Positions 61,049 through 64,000 of a DNA stretch of 64,000 nucleotides are shown piece after piece (positions within the stretch are counted from its first letter, which is position 1; each line of letters opens with the position of its first letter). The DNA is taken from assembly GCA_022826885.1 (NCBI GenBank), contig JAJDUB010000068.1, positions 1 through 64,000 of the forward strand, in the 5' to 3' direction. Both the position numbers and the translations under genes were made by a program. The DNA comes from Gammaproteobacteria bacterium. Lineage in GTDB: Bacteria; Pseudomonadota; Gammaproteobacteria; Eutrophobiales; Eutrophobiaceae. The notes beneath the pieces were generated by a model. It did no database searches, was not told the origin of the DNA, and was given only the letters and a program-made list of their open reading frames with translations.

Positions 61049-62782
61049 ATGGCTGATGTCGACTCCATTACGGTAGAGGTCATACATAACTACTTGTTAT
61101 CCGCGGCGCGGGAGATGAACCGGAATCTCATGCGTACCGCCTACAGCACCCTGATATACGAAGTGCATGATTTCGGTCTCGGCCTTTATGACAGGGAGTG
61201 CCGGCTGCTGGCAGAGGCGCCGGGACTGGCCGTGTTTACCCGCAGCAATGATTACGGGCTGAACAAAATGGTCGAATTTCTCGGCTATGACAATATTCAT
61301 CCCGGTGACGTAATCCTGCTCAATTACCCATACTGGAGTTCAACACATACCCTGGACGTCATGGCGGCGTCGCCTATCTTTCACAAGGACGAACTGGTGG
61401 GGTTCACTGCCGTGAAAGAACACTGGCTGGACCTGGGGCAAAAGGACCCCGGTTATTGCCTGGACACCATTGATCTTGCCCAGGAAGGACTGGTTTTCCC
61501 CTGTTCCAAGATATATTCGAAGGGGATATTGAACAAGGAACTTGAACAATTGATACGCTTCAACAGCCGTATGCCCGACCGGGTCATCGGAGACATGAAT
61601 GCACAGATTTCCGCGTGCCGGACCGGTGAGCGGCGGGTACAGGAACTGGTGGAAAAGTTTGGCGTTGAGACCTATGCGGAAGCAGTGAAAAAGATGCTGG
61701 ACCATGGCGAGCGTCTGGCGCGCAAGAGACTGGCGGAGTTGCCGGACGGCACCTGGACCGCGGAGGATTATGTCGATGATGACGGGGTAGTGCGGGACCG
61801 CAAGATGCGCCTGCAGGCCACGGTAACCATTGCCGGTGATGAAATGACCATCGACTGGACCGGGTCGGATGATAAATGTAAAGGTCCGATGAACGTACCG
61901 ATTGGCACCACCGAAGGAGTATGCGCCCTGGTCTTCAAGTCGATTACCACCCCGGACACCCCCGCGAATGAAGGCAACTTTCGGCCGTTGAAGGTGATCG
62001 CCCCGGAAGGTTGCATCATGAACGCACAACCGCCGTCACCAACCTTTACCCTGTGGACGGCCCTGATTGCGCCCGAGGTGGTGACCAAGGCCCTGGCCAA
62101 GGGTATGCCCGACAGCATTCCGGCGTGCAGCGGCGGAGACATCTTTTCCCTGATGGGGATTGGCACCCATCCCGATACCGGCAAGCTCTGGATTGAAAGC
62201 ACCAATGAAGGCATCGGGTTTGGCGGGCATTCCGCCGATGACGGTGAGAGCGGTATCATGCACATGACCGAACCCGGTTGCCGTAACAACCCGGTAGAGG
62301 TACTGGAAACCAAGGCGCCCTGGCTCATAGAAAACTATGGCTTGCGGGCCGATTCGGGGGGAGCCGGAAAACATCGCGGGGGGCTGGGAATTACCCGCAC
62401 CTATCGTTTTCTCTCGGATGCGTCCGCATTGACCCTGGTAAAAAAAACCAAGACCTCGCCATGGGGTATGGCTGACGGGGAGGACGGGCAGGCAGGGGCT
62501 GTCGTCGTACGGCCCGGCACCGAACGGGAACAGGTAACCGGCGCCATATACGAGGAGGTGTCGGCGGGTGATGTGATCATCAACCGGTCCGGCGGCGGCG
62601 GCGGTTGGGGCAATCCCCTGGAACGAGACCCGTCACTGGTGCTTGACGATGTCAGGAACGAATTTGTGTCGGTTGCCGCCGCCCGGGAGAAATATGGTGT
62701 AATCATCGATCCTGAGACCATGGCGATTGATAACATGGCGACTGATAAGTTGCGTACCTCCATGTCGTCAGCGCTGAATTAA
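61049..62782 (+). CDS. HyuB-type subunit, copy 2
   Basis: 577 residues from MADVDSITVEVIHNY; the longer frame from 60953 overlaps hyuA and is rejected. It is a complete hydantoinase B domain (LLSAAREMNRNLMRTAYSTLIYEVHD, DWTGSDDKCKGPMNVPIG, DSGGAGKHRGGLG, GGGGGWGNPLERDP). It ends soon after EKYGVIIDPETM, with no Cys-rich tail, in contrast to the HyuB at 40199. It is followed 22 bases later by another hyuA gene. Confidence 0.9.
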   Translation: MADVDSITVEVIHNYLLSAAREMNRNLMRTAYSTLIYEVHDFGLGLYDRECRLLAEAPGLAVFTRSNDYGLNKMVEFLGYDNIHPGDVILLNYPYWSSTHTLDVMAASPIFHKDELVGFTAVKEHWLDLGQKDPGYCLDTIDLAQEGLVFPCSKIYSKGILNKELEQLIRFNSRMPDRVIGDMNAQISACRTGERRVQELVEKFGVETYAEAVKKMLDHGERLARKRLAELPDGTWTAEDYVDDDGVVRDRKMRLQATVTIAGDEMTIDWTGSDDKCKGPMNVPIGTTEGVCALVFKSITTPDTPANEGNFRPLKVIAPEGCIMNAQPPSPTFTLWTALIAPEVVTKALAKGMPDSIPACSGGDIFSLMGIGTHPDTGKLWIESTNEGIGFGGHSADDGESGIMHMTEPGCRNNPVEVLETKAPWLIENYGLRADSGGAGKHRGGLGITRTYRFLSDASALTLVKKTKTSPWGMADGEDGQAGAVVVRPGTEREQVTGAIYEEVSAGDVIINRSGGGGGWGNPLERDPSLVLDDVRNEFVSVAAAREKYGVIIDPETMAIDNMATDKLRTSMSSALN

Positions 62783-62804
62783 CGTATAAAAGGGGAGAAA
62801 TGTA

Positions 62805-64000
62805 TTGAGCAGCCGCATCGGCGTTGATATAGGTGGCACGTTTACCGACCTCATTTTTTTCAATGAGGATGACGGTTCGGTACTGGTAGACAAGGTGCCT
62901 ACCACCCCGGCGGCGCCTGAAATCGGTTGTGTCGATGCGATAAATTCGGCTGTTGCTCCCGATTTGCTCCGGTCATCCTCCTACTTTCTCCATGGCACAA
63001 CAGTGGGGCTGAATGCTTTGCTCGAACGCAAGGGTTCCGTCGTGGGATTTTTGACCACCAGCGGTTTCCGCGATGTTCTGGAGATCCGCAAAGGCTCAAG
63101 GGAAGAGTGGTATAACGTGTTCTGGGTCCCCGATGCGCCGCTTGTGCCGCGCAGACGCCGGATTGAAGTCCGGGAACGGATGCTGTCCAGTGGTGAGGCG
63201 CTGGAACCGTTGATTGCGGAGGATGTCATTGATGCCGTGAAGGCGCTCCGGGAACAGGGGGTTACCGCCATAGCCGTATCCTTCCTGAACGCTTACATGA
63301 ATCCGGCCCATGAAATCGAAGCCGAAAAGCTCATCCGAGAGGCCGGGTTCGACGGCGCCGTTTCCCTCTCACACCGCGTCTCCGGTGAATACCGCGACTA
63401 TGAACGCTCTTCCACTACCGTGATAGATGCTTACGTGCGCGGGAGATTGTCAAATTACATGGAGCATATCGAATCCCGCTTGCGGGCGGGCGGGTTTGAC
63501 GGCACCTGCCTGATTACCCGTTCCGGCAGCGGCTCCATGACGTTCACCGAGGCGGCGGAGCGCCCCTTTGAGACCATAATGTCAGGCCCCGTTGCCGGGG
63601 TTGAAGGCGCGGCGGAGCTGGCGCGCACCCTTGGACTGGGCGACATCATCTCTGCCGACGTGGGCGGCACCAGTTTTGACACGGCATTGATCCGGGATGG
63701 CCGCCCGCAGTTGCTTTACGAAGGTTCCGTGCTGGGTATGCCGTTGCAGACACCATGGGTGGACGTGCGTTCCATCGGCGCCGGCGGTGGTTCCATCGCT
63801 TATGTTGACGTGGGAGGCCTGTTGCAGGTCGGTCCGCAAAGCGCGGGAGCGGAACCCGGCCCCGCGTGTTACGGGCGCGGCGGTGCACATGCCACGGTGA
63901 CGGATGCCGCGTTTTACCTGGGTATGCTGGCGTCAGGAAACCTTGCTTCCGGCATCAGGCTGGATCGCGGCAAGTCGGAAGCGGCCCTGAAACCCCTGGC
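62805..64000 (+). CDS. HyuA-type ATP-binding subunit, copy 3, TTG start, cut by the window end
   Basis: 398 codons are open to the right edge. The start is TTG 62805 with GGGGAG seven bases upstream; the product then begins SSRIGVDIGGTFTDLIFF, aligned with the family N-terminus. No ATG fits: the ATG at 62800 is followed at once by TGA in its frame. Further marks: HGTTVGLNALLERKGS, SGPVAGVEGAAELA, SADVGGTSFDTALI and SIGAGGGSIAYVDVGG. A hyuA-hyuB-hyuA order implies either a three-subunit enzyme or the start of another hyuAB pair beyond the window. Confidence 0.9.
   Translation, partial: MSSRIGVDIGGTFTDLIFFNEDDGSVLVDKVPTTPAAPEIGCVDAINSAVAPDLLRSSSYFLHGTTVGLNALLERKGSVVGFLTTSGFRDVLEIRKGSREEWYNVFWVPDAPLVPRRRRIEVRERMLSSGEALEPLIAEDVIDAVKALREQGVTAIAVSFLNAYMNPAHEIEAEKLIREAGFDGAVSLSHRVSGEYRDYERSSTTVIDAYVRGRLSNYMEHIESRLRAGGFDGTCLITRSGSGSMTFTEAAERPFETIMSGPVAGVEGAAELARTLGLGDIISADVGGTSFDTALIRDGRPQLLYEGSVLGMPLQTPWVDVRSIGAGGGSIAYVDVGGLLQVGPQSAGAEPGPACYGRGGAHATVTDAAFYLGMLASGNLASGIRLDRGKSEAALKPL

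Noticed and set aside
1-64000. tRNA or rRNA genes and phage attachment sites
   Set aside because: No cloverleaf-like or rRNA-like segment was noticed in the gaps, and no integrase gene is present.

Overview
This window looks like a chromosomal segment of a member of the Pseudomonadota. A gamma- or betaproteobacterium is most likely: there is a full 14-gene complex I operon with separate nuoC and nuoD followed by a DUF2818 gene, plus psd, a Sco-type protein, NhaD and many TonB-dependent receptors. The genus cannot be told from the sequence. Most of the window has the same moderately GC-rich composition. The first 1.9 kb and about 56.6-57.8 kb are clearly more AT-rich and look imported.

Layout. 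(1) 1-3.9 kb is an accessory edge: a left-truncated reverse transcriptase of the defence-associated type coupled to a PD-(D/E)XK nuclease gene, decayed remnants of a glutamine-synthetase-family gene and a DUF1016/YhcG nuclease gene, and an AAA/DUF4143 ATPase with an apparently leaderless promoter. (2) 4.0-19.0 kb is nuoABCDEFGHIJKLMN plus DUF2818, the respiratory NADH:quinone oxidoreductase. (3) 19.0-22.5 kb holds psd, a Sco protein, nhaD and a small membrane protein. (4) 22.5-64 kb is a large catabolic region. It has a Rieske oxygenase followed by an unusual NTF2-like/double-CDGSH protein; a p-cresol-methylhydroxylase-like flavoprotein with a lipoprotein cytochrome c; two UbiD-family decarboxylases, each associated with a VdcD-like zinc-ribbon subunit; one UbiX; a molybdopterin oxidoreductase; HyuA/HyuB (acetone/acetophenone-carboxylase-like) pairs; a LigA/LigB extradiol dioxygenase; an acetamidase/formamidase; a sulfatase; two TonB receptors; two MFS transporters; duplicated amidohydrolases; and an M19 dipeptidase. 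A PIN toxin-antitoxin pair and a broken restriction-enzyme fragment with two unknown genes interrupt it.

A dispersed 42-43 bp REP-like hairpin occurs eight times between 3.9 and 23.9 kb, always between genes and three times inside or at the borders of the nuo operon. Twice it forms an inverted pair with nearly the same spacer. The nuoC-nuoD copy is followed by a T-run and looks like an intrinsic terminator inside the operon.

How the genes may work together (inference): phenolic, possibly sulfated, compounds enter through the TonB receptors and are desulfated. Side chains are oxidised by the flavocytochrome, rings by the Rieske and LigAB dioxygenases. Carboxyl groups are added or removed by UbiD/VdcD and by the ATP-dependent HyuAB enzymes. 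The most unusual parts are the NTF2-CDGSH-CDGSH fusion, the vdcD-hyuA-hyuB(gamma)-ubiD cluster, the RT-nuclease pair and the REP-like hairpins.
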